64,000 nucleotides of DNA from Breviolum minutum Mf 1.05b.01 (Eukaryota > Sar > Dinophyceae > Suessiales > Symbiodiniaceae). Below, in pieces: positions 30,128-40,291 of the stretch (the stretch's first letter is position 1; every line of letters begins with the position of its first letter). The stretch is from assembly GCA_000507305.1 (NCBI GenBank), contig DF240095.1, positions 162,753 to 226,752 on the forward strand, given 5' to 3'. The translations under genes and the position numbers were made by a program. The notes under the pieces are model-generated. The model was not told the DNA's origin. It saw nothing but the letters and a program-made list of their open reading frames with translations, and did no database searches.

Positions 30128-30528
30128 AGCTAGAAACCGGGAAGATGTTTTGGGTAAGATCACCGGGATCACCATCTTCCATTGGATCCACATGACCCCA
30201 TCACCTGTTGAAGGTCCGTGGGAAGCGATCGACCGCTCACTTCCAGCAGCACCGATGCTTCCTGCAGGGATGGATGTGAAGATGGATGGATTACTAAATG
30301 ATAACTGTCTAAGTGTTTGATCCACATTGAAGATCGTCCCAATACCGTGAAGATGGTTCCAAAGTCTTGCAGTAAGCTGGATTATTAATCGCTTTTCTTT
30401 GGGATTTCTGAGCCATGAATCAACAAACATGGCTTGTAGTTGAAGGATTTGCCAAAATGTCTGGAAGTCCAGTCGCTCAAACCCGTCGTGGTTGTTCTTT
30501 TTTGGATGATCCATGGAGCAAGGATTCC
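30119..30528 (-). CDS. Terminal exon candidate, about 136 residues, unknown protein
   Basis: From a CCCACTTTTACAG acceptor the minus strand is open for about 136 codons to TAA. Segments: DHPKKNNHDGFERLDFQTFW, QLQAMFVDSWLRNPKEKRL, QLTARLWNHLHGIGTIFNVD, then a Gly/Ser-rich stretch (PAGSIGAAGSERSIASHG) and MWIQWKMVIPVIL. Composition is balanced and the exon body matches no repeat family. The acceptor lies in the edge of an I element and the stop in the edge of an L element, so both ends touch transposable sequence. The true end may precede the L edge. Function unknown. Confidence 0.45.
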
Positions 30529-30815
30529 CTGTAAAAGTGGGCCCCTGCCAGGTGTAAGTAGGGCAAAATAGCTCCACTTCTGGGAGTTACTGTATACTTG
30601 GAGGATCATCCCAGTTAATACGTAGTTCGTAGTGACCCCCATTTATAAGCACTGAAAATGCCATTTGGAAGGGGTCCCACAATCCCAGTTAGGGGACTTA
30701 CTAAATAGGATGATCCTCCAAGTAACCCCAGTTCTCCATTTATTTTCGGCTATTTACACGGGCCACATAGCTCCACTTATAACTGGATCCATCCCGCCCA
30801 TCTCGTACAAACAAA
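30529..30815. mobile_element. Family I element interrupted by A
   Basis: GTGGGCCCCTGCC, AATAGCTCCACTT and GGGAGTTACTG lie left of the A copy; ACCCCAGTTCTCCATTTA, CATAGCTCCACTTATAAC and CCGCCCATC lie to its right. Confidence 0.5.
30595..30724. mobile_element. Family A foldback element
   Basis: TACTTGGAGGATCATCCCAG opposes AAATAGGATGATCCTCCAAGTA, complete with TA at both ends. Confidence 0.85.
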
Positions 30816-30837
30816 TGGGCAACATGTTTCCTCCAAA

Positions 30838-30985
30838 TGAGCCACGGTTAAAAGAAACGGGGTCCCTTACAGTACTTTCCATAAAATCCTGGTTGTTCAA
30901 TATGGATCCATATATAATGGTGTGTCATAATCCCCACAGAATTGGGCAGTTTGTCATCCCCTATATACCCTAAACTTTTTTGAAT
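30838..30985 (+). mobile_element. Family L element
   Basis: TGAGCCACGGTTAAAAG, GGGGTCCCTTACAG, AATCCTGGTTGTTCAATATGG, TTGTCATCCCC and TATATACCCTAAAC. Confidence 0.7.
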
Positions 30986-31045
30986 TGCACCGCGGCGCCT
31001 CGATCCACCTCAGCTGACTCCCAACCTAGTGTGAAGCTAACACGG
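30986..31045. other. Coding-like spacer between two L elements
   Basis: A 60-nt GC-rich piece (CACCGCGGCGCCTCGATCC) is open on both strands (minus: VSFTLGWESAEVDRGAA). Its sharp contrast with the flanking L elements would fit a mini-exon. Confidence 0.25.
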
Positions 31046-31160
31046 ACCCCTATATACCCTAAACAGGCAGGTTTTTTATATATAATCCCCATAGAACTGG
31101 GGAAGTATTTCATCCCCTCTATATACCGTAAACAACCAGGTTTTTATGCATTGCTCAAAT
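31046..31160 (+). mobile_element. Partial family L element
   Basis: Two successive CCCTAAACA..CAGG right-half units, then TTTTTATGCATTGCTCA. Confidence 0.55.
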
Positions 31161-31300
31161 GGATTTTTCTGGGCAAACCTTTTTGTTCCATGATTCACCC
31201 CACCCAATCACCCCCTGGCCCTCAACTTCTCAACTCACTCCTGTCCGATCAACTTTCCATCATTATCCGAATCAAAAGCCACCTCGGTTTTTGTGGAAGC

Positions 31301-31428
31301 TACTTGGATGTCCTGGGAAGGAAGTGCTGGGATCAAAGGTTAGTGGATCAGTGGGTTTTTTTCACCCCAAAATATCCCATTTATACGTAGGTGAAACAAG
31401 CCATTTAGTGATGTTAACATCCAAGTAG
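31301..31428. mobile_element. Family N foldback element
   Basis: TACTTGGATGTCCTGGGAAGG opens it and GTTAACATCCAAGTA closes it. The left 80 nt is almost identical to the copy at 21659. Confidence 0.82.
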
Positions 31429-31458
31429 GAAACGAGTGGTGGGAAAAAAATGTATAGC

Positions 31459-31553
31459 ATATCCCATATCATCCATGTAAGGTATATTTACCAACATTTG
31501 TTTGATTGTTGTGGCAAACGTATGTAAATATACCATATATGGATTGCTTGGGT
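31459..31553. mobile_element. Family F foldback element
   Basis: CCCATATCATCCATGTAAGG and GTATATTTACC oppose GTAAATATACCATATATGG. Confidence 0.75.
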
Positions 31554-31556
31554 ATC

Positions 31557-31657
31557 CTTGGATTTGCTTGAAAAAATGCCTGGACAAAAGTTCCAAGAAT
31601 ATGCTCCCCTTGATGGTGGGCTGTTCATGGTGAAAATCTCATCCCATGGGATTCAAT
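31557..31657. mobile_element. Family H element
   Basis: CCTTGGATTTGCTTG, ATGCTCCCCTTGATGGTGGG, TTCATGGTGAAAATCTCATC; the right arm is replaced by an A element. Confidence 0.6.
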
Positions 31658-31770
31658 CCTTGGAGGATCATCCCAGTTGGTAAGTGGTTAGGATCACCCC
31701 CATGTATAAGCCATACATATCCATTTGGAAGGGGTCCCACAACCCTATTTAGGGATATTTAGGGGACAAC
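31657..31770. mobile_element. Truncated family A element
   Basis: CTTGGAGGATCATCCCAG to TTTGGAAGGGGTCCCACAAC; right arm missing. Confidence 0.65.
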
Positions 31771-32039
31771 AACTAACCAATCCAACAAACAAACAAAAAA
31801 ATCAAACAAACCAACAAACAAGGTCAAACAAACAAACCCAACTTCTTTAAGTCTTTTGTCAGATTTTTCTGACCCTTTCCTTTTTCTTCTCAGGACAACG
31901 GTACTGGGTTTCCCTCACAAAAGCTTCCATCAAGGCAGCATCAAAAGCACCATCTTCACCCAACTCCTCTACCTGCCAAACTGCAGGTAGAGGCTGACAG
32001 ATGTCACCGGGAACCCACATTGCCCTTCACGTTGTTAGC
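31771..32039. other. Unassigned, with CAAA-rich tract
   Basis: Imperfect AAACAAACC units at 31780-31845; otherwise nothing recognised. Confidence 0.45.
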
Positions 32040-32040
32040 T

Positions 32041-32149
32041 ATATGGGTGTTTCCAAAAATAATGGTACCCCCCAAACACCCCAAAATGATCATTTTTAGT
32101 AGGAAAACCCATGGTTGTTGGGTACCACCATTTTAGGAAATACCCATAT
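32041..32149. mobile_element. Family G foldback element
   Basis: ATATGGGTGTTTCCAAAAAT opposes ATTTTAGGAAATACCCATAT. It shares its TAT with the adjacent P element. Confidence 0.82.
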
Positions 32150-32273
32150 CCCTAAGAATCCTGGTATGTCCGATTGGAAAGGGATTTACACCTCAAATCC
32201 TACTCTTTTCGGATGGGATTGGAACCCGAAAAATCCTATTCGATCCGGGAGGGGTCTGGATTCTTAGGGTATA
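32147..32273. mobile_element. Family P foldback element
   Basis: CCCTAAGAATCCTGG opposes CTGGATTCTTAGGGTATA. Confidence 0.82.
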
Positions 32274-32392
32274 TAACTATAACCATCTATAACATCTATA
32301 ACCCATATTTTTTTAGGGCTAGGAACCTTCATTCATGTTTCATGATTTTGGGGTCCAAAGGTCAAGGAGTTATGATATAGATAACTCAGCAG

Positions 32393-32527
32393 TGACAAAA
32401 ACCTGGTTGTTTACGGTATATAGGGGATGAAATGCTACCCAGTTATATAGTAAATACTTCACAAATCATGATAGGATCCCTATTTAACAACCAGGATTCA
32501 ACGGAAAGTGAGAGTTTTTGTTTGCTC
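32393..32527 (-). mobile_element. Family L element, reverse
   Basis: AACCTGGTTGTTTACGGTATA, GGGGATGAAATGCTACCCAG, GGATCCCTATTTAACAACC and TTGTTTGCTCA. Confidence 0.7.
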
Positions 32528-32668
32528 ATATACTTAAAACATCTTAAAACACTTATCATCAGGAGGCGATTGAATATCTATATATATATATAAAATAGGA
32601 TATCTACAAAACCTGGCTACTTTATAAAGTTACACAAATGTACACAGTAAACCCACCGTTTCATCCCA

Positions 32669-32791
32669 TCACCAGCACATGTTACACATACGTTGCGTTT
32701 CCGGCGCCTTCTGTTCGACAAAGTCACGTGCTTCAATTTCAGCCTGCGCCATGATTTCACTCATAGCCTTAGGGCAACGAACGATGGAGCT
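32669..32791 (-). CDS. Terminal exon candidate, Cys-containing C-terminus
   Basis: The minus strand, after a GAAG acceptor, reads CPKAMSEIMAQAEIEARDFV, EQKAPETQRMCNMCW, then TGA at 32669-32671. The Met/Glu/Ala-rich helix and the CNMCW ending look like the end of a real protein. An F element lies just upstream, within the presumed intron. I cannot name the family. Confidence 0.42.
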   Translation of the reverse strand, partial: SSIVRCPKAMSEIMAQAEIEARDFVEQKAPETQRMCNMCW

Positions 32792-32822
32792 TCAACCACC
32801 TACTTGGACCATGATTAGCATA

Positions 32823-32925
32823 CCCAAACGCTCAATGGGAATGGTATATTTACCTGCATTGATGGTCATTTTTTATGGTAAATGTAGGTAAATATACCAT
32901 ATATATATATACTATACATTATGGG
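32823..32925. mobile_element. Family F foldback element
   Basis: CCCAAACGCTCAATGGGAATGG, GGTATATTTACCTGCATTGATGG, GTAAATGTAGGTAAATATACC. Confidence 0.8.
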
Positions 32926-32964
32926 ATACTGTTGATGCCTACCAAACAGATTTCTGGCAATTCT

Positions 32965-33060
32965 GCTAGTGACCTTTTTGGGGTTGTGAACATGTGACCC
33001 TTTAAATGGTTGCTGGTGACCTCCAACTGGGGGATAAAAAGGTCACGGCCTGAATCACCT
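32965..33060. mobile_element. Family K element
   Basis: TAGTGACCTTTTTGGGG, GGTGACCTCCAACTGGGGGA, AAAAGGTCACGGCCTGAATCACC. The left end is truncated. Confidence 0.65.
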
Positions 33061-33310
33061 GATTAACATATTGTTTGATGCTTCAGAAATCCCGAACAAC
33101 CAGCTGGGATGTCTATCCCGAACCCCGGTAAAGAATGGGATAAACTACCATGCAACCTCAAGCAACCTCAGTCAAAGTGGTGATCGCTGGATTTCTGAAC
33201 CACCAATAACTGTAGCACCTGATAGTAGGGATTTAAACCTTTAACTTCCGAATGCTTCCTAAAGGGTGTCAATTCAACATCCCCAGTGTGTAACAGGAAA
33301 CGAATATAAT

Positions 33311-33438
33311 CCTAGTCTTCCAGTCATACCCACCGTGAGGATCAGTGTGAATGAACCCACAAACACTGAGTCTCAGCCTCTAGGGGGGTCCAAACATCTA
33401 CTATTGCAAGGTATTTGGAGGATTTTGGAACAATAGGG
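33311..33438. mobile_element. Family E foldback element
   Basis: CCTAGTCTTCCAGTCATACCC opposes GGTATTTGGAGGATTTTGG. Confidence 0.7.
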
Positions 33439-33462
33439 TAGCACCTAAGGATTTGAAGATGA

Positions 33463-33560
33463 TAGTTGGTTGTTGAATCAACCCATCTGAAAAACATGCT
33501 CGTCAAATTGGATCATTTCCCCAAATAGGGATGAAAATAAAAAATGAAACCACCACCTAG
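33463..33560. mobile_element. Family M element, possible intron
   Basis: GTTGGTTGTTGAATC to AAACCACCACCTAG. On the plus strand GAAGATGATA precedes it and ATGATTTTGTGG follows; removal as GT-AG keeps a short frame open (PKDLKMI, MILWGCYL), which is weak support. Confidence 0.6.
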
Positions 33561-33564
33561 ATGA

Positions 33565-34180
33565 TTTTGTGGGGATGCTATCTGATTTCAGGTGCTATAC
33601 CATGTTAGATTTAGGGTACAGGTATCTTCTGGTGGCTCATGTGACACGTGTGCGTGTCTGTAAAATCAAAAGTTGGTAGACATTGGGTCATCAATTGCCA
33701 ACAAAATCATGACATACATGACGCTAAACTGCTAAACATTCACGGCAAATTGGTATATGTAGAAACACCATATGTTATATATGTTTGAATTGTTTGATCC
33801 TCCCACCGGTTTGGTCCAAATCACCGCGGATCACGATTGTGCGATCTGGGAAAAACTGTACAGGCTCATCCTTCACCCATCTGGATGAATTATGACAATT
33901 TCACACAAGTAAACCTGGACCTGAAACAACAGATTCCCCATTCTAGGAGGGTGTTCTCAACCCATTTCCCAAAACATATGCACAAATCAAACGGATCCAT
34001 GAAACCACATGGTTTTTGGAGACAATCCTTTTTCACATACAATTTTGCAACTTGAAGACCTCTCTACTACTCCTTTAAAGGAGAAATCTCAGCATAACGA
34101 CTCCTGACTCAAAACCTGCAAAACACCGATAAACACGCGGTGTCCCATCCACGTGGCGTCTTGACACAAACAAAAAAATC
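33565..34180. other. Unassigned stretch
   Basis: An F-like fragment (AATTGGTATATGTAG) lies near 33750; nothing else recognised. Confidence 0.4.
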
Positions 34181-34181
34181 A

Positions 34182-34327
34182 ATCCACCCTGGTTTCGGTG
34201 TCCCGAACCGAGACAGCTTGAGAATATTCGGCAGACTCCATGACCTTCCTGATGGTGGATTTGTTCAGTGACTCCCGACATGGGACCCCCTTATGGTAAG
34301 CGGAACCCATACAAGCTTCCCATATCT
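34182..34327 (-). CDS. Exon candidate, weak
   Basis: The minus strand reads IWEACMGSAYHKGVPCRESL, NKSTIRKVMESAEYSQAVSV, then RDTETRVD and TGA. Composition is natural; an overlapping frame (34075-34281) is open too. Confidence 0.25.
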
Positions 34328-34399
34328 TTAGGGGATTCGAAAATGGGAGTGGTATGAGTGGTATGGGAATAGTATGGCTAAAGGGGTGCAATTATGGGG

Positions 34400-34904
34400 G
34401 GCCCCTGAAAGTCTTACTGATTTGTGATGATTTCTTTCAACGGTTTGCCCCATAGGGATCCTGGCTCACCTGAGAGTGGTAATGGAGCCTAAATACTATG
34501 CGTTTCGGAGGTGATTGGACATCCCAATCATCATCTTAGAATATGACGACTGATGTCTAGGGAACATGACTTTGATAAAGAAACCCAAATTTCCCGAAGT
34601 TTAAGTGAGAGGTATGACTGGAGGATTTTGGGTGTGATGATTATTTTCTTTGAACAGTTTGCAATATCATTTGGTGTTGAAAACGTTGGTTTTAAATCAT
34701 TCCGGCCAGTTTATACAGTTGTTTATTATGTCACCAACCTAATTTTTCCCTGAAATAAATGGATTTCCCTTCCTCAGTTACCTTTTGGGGGCCCAGGTCG
34801 GGTGAGGTTGCTATTTGACCAGATCACTTGGGTGTGAAGGTCTAAAGCTGGACGGTGCGAGCCACTCACCTTGTTGCGATTTTTTGCATAATGGTTTCTT
34901 GTAA
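34400..34904. other. Unassigned stretch
   Basis: An E arm fragment (GAGGTATGACTGGAGGATTTTGG) at 34609-34631; otherwise unassigned. Confidence 0.4.
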
Positions 34905-34985
34905 TCCCCACATAACTGGGTAGTACAATCCCCACATATACCCTAAACAACCAGGGGTCCTCATTTCATTGCTCATTTGCTCGGA
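34905..34985 (+). mobile_element. Right half of a family L element
   Basis: AATCCCCACATAACTGGGTAG, CCCTAAACAACCAGG, CATTTCATTGCTCA. Confidence 0.6.
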
Positions 34986-35109
34986 CGAAGAATTGGGAAA
35001 AATTCATCCAAACAGCTCATGACTGCTTATCACGATTGGAAAACAGCCCAGGAATTACTAAAGAAAGGTAATCTTCTATCATGTTAAACCCCCTGAAAGT
35101 TATGTTATG

Positions 35110-35481
35110 TCAAACGACCGAGAGATGCTGGAACCTCTCGCACATCTCTGCAAGCTGCTTGCTCAACATGTCCAGAGCTGTCCTTGCAAGACAAAAGATG
35201 TGATACGGTTTGCACACTGCATGATATCTGTCCACCTCTGCCTTCCACTCGTCCTTTAAACATACTCCTGCAACAGCTTCAAGACAGCCCCACGACGGCC
35301 AAATGCCTGTTGTTGCTTGAAAAGAACTTTGAACTCCCAATGGCGACTCAGGCTTGGATTTGCACTGGCAGGAGACGTCCCACTGTCCGATGGCACCCCA
35401 GTGCATTCTTCAGGGGCCCTGCACTGTGTCTTGAAATATTTTTCCAAAGCGGCCTCCGTCTCCGCCTCGATTTCTTCGATT
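35110..35481 (-). pseudogene. Terminal coding island with one frameshift, unknown protein
   Basis: After a TTTACTGTATAAG acceptor the minus strand reads IEEIEAETEAALEKYFKTQC, a Ser/Pro-rich linker (CTGVPSDSGTSPASANPS) and SRHWEFKVLFKQQQAFGRRG, VLKLLQEY, where it meets TAA. At 35260-35268 the protein-like frame is one base away and continues VCLKDEWKAEVDRYHAVCKP, YHIFCLARTALDMLSKQLAE, MCERFQHLSVV, then TGA at 35110. Strongly helical and charged; it could be a coiled-coil protein. The shift is not in a homopolymer, which favours real decay over a sequencing slip. Confidence 0.5.
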
Positions 35482-36060
35482 CTTATACAGTAAAGGGCCC
35501 ACCTAGTTTTAGATGTATATAAATATGATATAACTCCACCAGCACTCCTCCAATGAGTGGTGTGAAAAAACCCTAAGAATTTGCTTTTTTTGGCACCCTT
35601 TTCCCGTCCAGTAAAACCGTACAACCCTATTTTAACCTCAGAAAAAAATAGTATCGTCGCACGACTAAAATAATAAACAGCCCAAGTGACACAGCGACAC
35701 TGGCGATGCCACAGCGACTCAACTTTTTTCCGAACTTCGCAACAAAAACTCCCCAAAATACCCAGGAAAATGGAGTTGTTCACGTCGTTGACTCTCGCTT
35801 TGTACACCCTATAGAAATTGTTGATAAACCCTGATGCTCCAATCCCTTTTTGCAAGTGGTTTTGGAGAGCTCTTGGGGGTACATAGACACCTGCTTACAG
35901 TGTATTTGGAGCAGGATTTTTCAAACAAAAAAATCCAGGGTGTAAATGAGTTGTTTTGCATTAACATCCCTACTGTTGATAGGTAGGCTATCCCATTATT
36001 TACAGGGGATCGATACATCTCAGGTCCCAGGTGGTGCAGGATTTTTTTAATCAACATTAT
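35482..36060. other. Intron-like stretch with repeat pieces
   Basis: GGGCCCACCTAGTTTTAGATG near 35497 resembles an I edge; 35545-35605 matches 15700-15760. The minus-strand frame stays open to 35855 but is not protein-like throughout. Confidence 0.4.
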
Positions 36061-36143
36061 TATATAGGAAGATGTTGGCACTTATTTTCCCACTCAATCA
36101 GCAGGATTTTTTGACCAAAAAAAAGGCCGGCCGAGCATCTCCA

Positions 36144-36216
36144 TCATTTCGCCACCAGGGATTTTACCAGGCGCTCCAGGTTCAGATCTGGAACAGCAGG
36201 CAGCTTTTGTTGGCAT
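36144..36216 (-). CDS. Short terminal exon candidate
   Basis: A strong acceptor (TTTTATTACTGTAG) on the minus strand is followed by CQQKLPAVPDLNLERLVKSL, VAK and TGA. The Leu-rich amphipathic helix is protein-like. The plus strand is open here too. A J element lies about 30 nt upstream, within the presumed intron. Confidence 0.38.
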
Positions 36217-36246
36217 CTACAGTAATAAAACAAAGGGAGCAATATA

Positions 36247-36346
36247 CCACCTGGAAAGTAGATGGCGCAACTCCCATGTATTGGTTTATCATGACCCCTT
36301 TCGAAGCCACCTTTTGGGAGTTGTGCCATCTACTTTCACCATGGTG
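36247..36346. mobile_element. Family J foldback element
   Basis: CCACCTGGAAAGTAGATGGCG opposes GCCATCTACTTTCACCATGG, flanked by TA on both sides. Confidence 0.85.
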
Positions 36347-36426
36347 TATATCAATCAGCAATAAAGGGAATTGTATATTTCCCTACATTCTTGTTGATCG
36401 TTTTGGTAAAGTACTATATAGGTAAC

Positions 36427-36530
36427 TGGGTGGTGGTTTCAAATATTTATATTTTCACCCCTACTTGAGGAAATGATCCAGTTTCACCAATATTCTGCAA
36501 AGGGGTTGGTTCAACAACCAGCTAGATAAA
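36427..36530. mobile_element. Family M element, reverse
   Basis: TGGGTGGTGGTTTCAAA, TTTTCACCCCTACTTGAGG, GGTTGGTTCAACAACCAGCTAG. Confidence 0.65.
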
Positions 36531-36650
36531 TATACAATTCCCATTGATCCTATGGCAATGGCAGTGCCTGGACAACTATTTCACGCTTCTACTGCATGGG
36601 GTTATGTTAGCTAGTAAAAACTCTCACCATCGATCAGCAAGAATTTCAAG

Positions 36651-36752
36651 TACCTAAAATGAAGGGTTTCCTGAACCTTACAAGGGAAACTTCCCTTACA
36701 TAAGCTGAAGTAATACAGATTATATAGGTGAGCACCTCACCTCCGTTTTAGG
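36651..36752. mobile_element. Family R foldback element
   Basis: TACCTAAAATGAAGGG opposes CACCTCCGTTTTAGG; TTTCCTGAACCTTACAAGG inside. Confidence 0.6.
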
Positions 36753-36801
36753 TTTTGGTGAATCTAAGGGCCCTCTGGGTTGGTCAGGCTATATAGGGAA
36801 C

Positions 36802-36960
36802 TACTTGGAGGATCATCCCAGGACCTGGTTCAGTGGTTGTTATAAGCCATTTATAAGCCATTTATAAGGCCAATTTGAAAGGGGTCCAATCCAACCCTAC
36901 TTAGGGGACTTATTAACCATGGTTCTACTAAGCCTTTATAAACGTTAAGGGGAGTATACT
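36802..36960. mobile_element. Family A element, diverged right arm
   Basis: TACTTGGAGGATCATCCCAG, ATTTGAAAGGGGTCC and GGGGACTTATTAACCATGG; the closing arm is worn. Confidence 0.65.
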
Positions 36961-37068
36961 AAGTTCTAAGCATTTGACCATACCAAGCTATTTATGGTTG
37001 TGCTATCTATATTGGTTGGGCACTTATAAAGGGATTCTAGTAAGTGAAGCCTTTTCAAGCTTCCCCCC

Positions 37069-37186
37069 TACACTCCCTGAAATCCCTAAAACTAACATAG
37101 CACCTGAAATTAGGCCGGGCCCCAAAAGGAAACTAGTATGCCAACCATACATTTTCAGGTGCGAGCTGTTACTTCCAGGGAGTGTA
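37069..37186. mobile_element. Family C foldback element
   Basis: TACACTCCCTGAAATCCC opposes GTTACTTCCAGGGAGTGTA; TAGCACCTGAAATTAGG faces CATTTTCAGGTGCGAGC. Confidence 0.82.
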
Positions 37187-37189
37187 CCC

Positions 37190-37690
37190 ATCCAGAATTT
37201 CAATGGATTTTTATGGAATGTCACAAGAGATTTTGATGACTGCTCAATCAATCCTTTTCTCCTTTTGACACCTTAAATAACGCACCCCTCCAGGTAGTCC
37301 TCCGTTTGGGAGTACGAAAAGAAAAATCCCGACTGAAATCGCCTGTTGGTATCGTTGAAAATTGGGTGACTCAACCACCATCCTCTTATTTCCTGGTCCG
37401 GTTGGCGATATGCGACCTACTGTTACCTGAAGCAGAGCATTAATCTTAGATTTGTGATGGTTTAATGGGTCATGAAAATCCCATGGTACCAATCCGGTAT
37501 CAATTGATCGCCCAAAAAAAACAAATCCCAAGTTGACCAAGACACCCCCCCAAGTTGACCAAGACACCCCCATTCCCCCAACCGTCATTGAGTTTCCAAC
37601 ATGGCACTGGACATTTCTACCTGGCGTATTTAATACGCCGTGATTCGAACAAACCTTGGCTGTTTAAGATTAGATAGGGGGGATTACCTG
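37190..37690. other. Mostly unassigned stretch
   Basis: A direct repeat CAAGTTGACCAAGACACCCC occurs twice at 37529-37570. The minus-strand frame at 37244-37588 is open, with a CAG/GTAACA donor near 37425, but I could not define an exon start. Confidence 0.4.
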
Positions 37691-37825
37691 GGAGGTCCTG
37701 CTGGTACTTAGTAAATGGGTTATTATAACCCCTATATAAGTAGGTTGTACGTTGTAATTCCCGTAAATAGGTGAAATAAACCAACTTACAAACGATTGTC
37801 ACTAACTTCCAGGGACATCCTATTA
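37690..37825. mobile_element. Family N variant
   Basis: GGTACTTAGTAAATGGG, AGTAGGTTGTACG, AGGTGAAATAAACCAACTTAC, CACTAACTTCCAGGGACATCC. Confidence 0.65.
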
Positions 37826-37829
37826 TACC

Positions 37830-38515
37830 ATCATATCATCCACATGTTAGGAGTACGACAAACCACTACAAGGGTCCGTGTTAGACAAAGGGGCATACTG
37901 GTATGCAAGGAATATTTGTCACTCAGCAACAAGATTGATGGTGGTCAATTCCAGTTGCCTAGTTCATCCTAATTCTTCAATGTAAGATCAACCCTGCATT
38001 CAAGTAAACACCCGTGCTAGATGGCTGTTAATGGCCACCTAGTTCAAACAAAAATACACAAATGTGTCAAAAGTCTTCATCATGAAACCCCAGAGTTCGG
38101 AGTAACATATTCCAAGAAATCTTTGGGAACCAACACCTTAGTATGCGAATGTCTGTGAAATCTTAGGGCAGTACTACCCCCAAAAAGGTCATTCGTAGGG
38201 ACTAGCGTTTTGATGGTCGAAACATCCCATCCCCAGGTCACAGGGTTGGTTCGGGGAAATCCCTTTCTTAGGATATACCTGTATCCTTGGGGAATATATG
38301 TGTGTTCTTTTCCCCCAAATCAACTGACCGGGTTGCCATTCTCTCGGAGGAAATTTCAATCTTTTCTAAATTCTAGATGCTAGATGGTGGGATAAATGTT
38401 CGATGTCACGCACATAGTTCAAAGGTGCCATGAATGAAACATGGATACACAAAATGATGCTTTGGAAAAGAACAAAAAACGTATTTCCTTTCAAACTATA
38501 CCTATTCCAGAGAAT
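37830..38515. other. Mostly unassigned stretch
   Basis: A worn P element at 38190-38300 (GATGGTCGAAACATCCC, GGGAAATCCC, TAGGATATACCTG). The rest is unrecognised. Confidence 0.4.
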
Positions 38516-38517
38516 CT

Positions 38518-38712
38518 ATGTGTTTTCAAAAATTCAATGTTGTATATCATGCCCTATATCCTTGGCAAACTTTAGGTTCCAAGCACGAAAAGTTGACCGT
38601 CAAACTTTTTGTGGGTGAAACCATCTGTGCAACCCAACATGAAAGTCAAAGGGATTTCTTCCTTACAAAAAACACTACGTTTAAGGCCCATGAGATTGCA
38701 GGTTGTTCCTGA
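38518..38712 (+). CDS. Weak exon candidate
   Basis: The plus strand is open to TGA with a protein-like second half (KHEKLTVKLFVGETICATQH, ESQRDFFLTKNTTFKAHEIA). No clear acceptor. Confidence 0.2.
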   Translation: MCFQKFNVVYHALYPWQTLGSKHEKLTVKLFVGETICATQHESQRDFFLTKNTTFKAHEIAGCS

Positions 38713-38808
38713 AATCGTTTTGTTTTGACGATTTCAAATCGAAATCAAACAAAGCCAAACATTTTAAAACAAAGGTTCAAAGGTTCTTTAAGGGTATATA
38801 AAGTATGC

Positions 38809-38907
38809 CCCACAACATCCATGTATAGTATATTTACCTACATTTGGTTGATTTTTATGATTTTTATGGTAAACGCAGGTAAATATACCATACATGGATC
38901 CTATGGG
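38809..38907. mobile_element. Family F foldback element
   Basis: CATCCATGTATAGTATATTTACC opposes GGTAAATATACCATACATGGATC; a 9-nt unit (TTTTTATGA) is duplicated in the loop. Confidence 0.82.
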
Positions 38908-39218
38908 TGCTGTTATTGGAGTATATAATACCAAAATGAAGGAAGCTATCGCTTCTAATCAACTTCAACCAGGCCCACCTTGCCCACCAGCAATGCCATG
39001 GCAGGCCTTTGGGCTGTTGGTTTAGGATCGGTCGTTGGGAGATTTGTGGAATGATGAGTTGCTTGGGTTGACGAAATCCCTGCTTGTCCCGAACACTCAA
39101 TAATGGGTTTGTTAACTTACATGACTTTCCTGGAACCCTAAACAACCAGTTTTTTTGATGGGTGTTTGGTGAAACAGCCATTTTAATTCGTGGATGTTTC
39201 GGGTACTTTCACGTGAAA

Positions 39219-39382
39219 ATCAACTTAAAGATCAACTTCAAGGGATGATCCCAAAGATTGCTCAAAAATATTGTTGAAGTTACAAAACATCAACTACTAC
39301 CTGTGATTTTGAGGATTCTAGGCTTGCCAATTAGCTTAGGAAATATACATCATCTCTTAGCTCCACCAATATCACCACAGGG
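39219..39382. repeat. Dispersed repeat AA (copy 2)
   Basis: Matches 23597-23770 over its length with scattered differences and small indels. Confidence 0.6.
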
Positions 39383-40028
39383 TATTGGATCTATTTACCT
39401 GCAAAACTTGATAGTTTTACAGGGGTAAAATGTGGGCAACCAGTAGACCATATAGTAGATTGAGTCTTTGTTTGGATTTAGTACCGTAAACATCGTAAAC
39501 CATAGTAAACGTTGGTGTCTTTTTAAGTGGGGGTCAGTTATATAAACGGTTTGTAACTTCCCTTAACTAACCACGAATCAAGTGAGGTAAGGGCCTGCAA
39601 GTGAGTGATTTCCAATTTTCTGTTACGGCGAAGTCCCAGAAAATAACCATATATAGAGCTGCATCGGAAACTGATCTTACCTCAAAATTAGGGGTTCATT
39701 AATTGGGCACCAAAAAACTGTGTTTAGTTGGGAAAATATTGCCCACATTAATTGGTTCATTATGAAGGGTTCATTAATTGTTTTGTTCTCAATTGCGGAA
39801 ATACTTACGCGCTAAAGTTGGGCAAAACTCCTCCCAACGATCTACCCCAAGACTCGAAGCAAACCATCCACAAGTAAATCAAGCAAAACATGTAAAACTT
39901 AAAACAAGTGAATCAAGGAAATCAAGTATCACCAACAACTTGCCAACAACAAAACACAATCGTATATACTACCAAGCATTCATGTTATCATATTCATTTT
40001 CGGATTCTCTTTGGAAACGATCATAGCA
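39383..40028. other. Mostly unassigned stretch
   Basis: GGTTCATTAATTG is repeated three times at 39694-39780. A plus-strand frame at 39778-40026 is open and polar but unsupported. Confidence 0.4.
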
Positions 40029-40029
40029 G

Positions 40030-40143
40030 TCACTATACATCCAAACAGGTGTTTGAGACCCCAAACATCTCCTGAGAAGGCTTTTGGAGGTTCCGAACAC
40101 ATACTCAGAAGGTATTTGGAGGATTTTGATGGATTTTGGATGT
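40030..40143. mobile_element. Family E variant
   Basis: TACATCCAAACAGGTG opposes GGTATTTGGAGG and TTTTGGATGTC; ACATCTCCTGAGAAGGC in the centre. Confidence 0.6.
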
Positions 40144-40145
40144 CT

Positions 40146-40255
40146 CAACCATGAGCCCCCAAAACCATGAAAAATAAAAGGTTTTGGCCACCTAAAAACC
40201 AGGGTATTTGCCAAAAAAAACTCAAAACATGTAGGTGTTGTTTTTGCCCATGGTA
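40146..40255. mobile_element. Family V element
   Basis: CCATGAGCCCCCAAAACC, GGTTTTGGCCACC, AAACATGTAGG, TGCCCATGG. Confidence 0.5.
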
Positions 40256-40291
40256 GGGGGAAAGTAGTAGAATCTCCTTAAACCATTTCCA

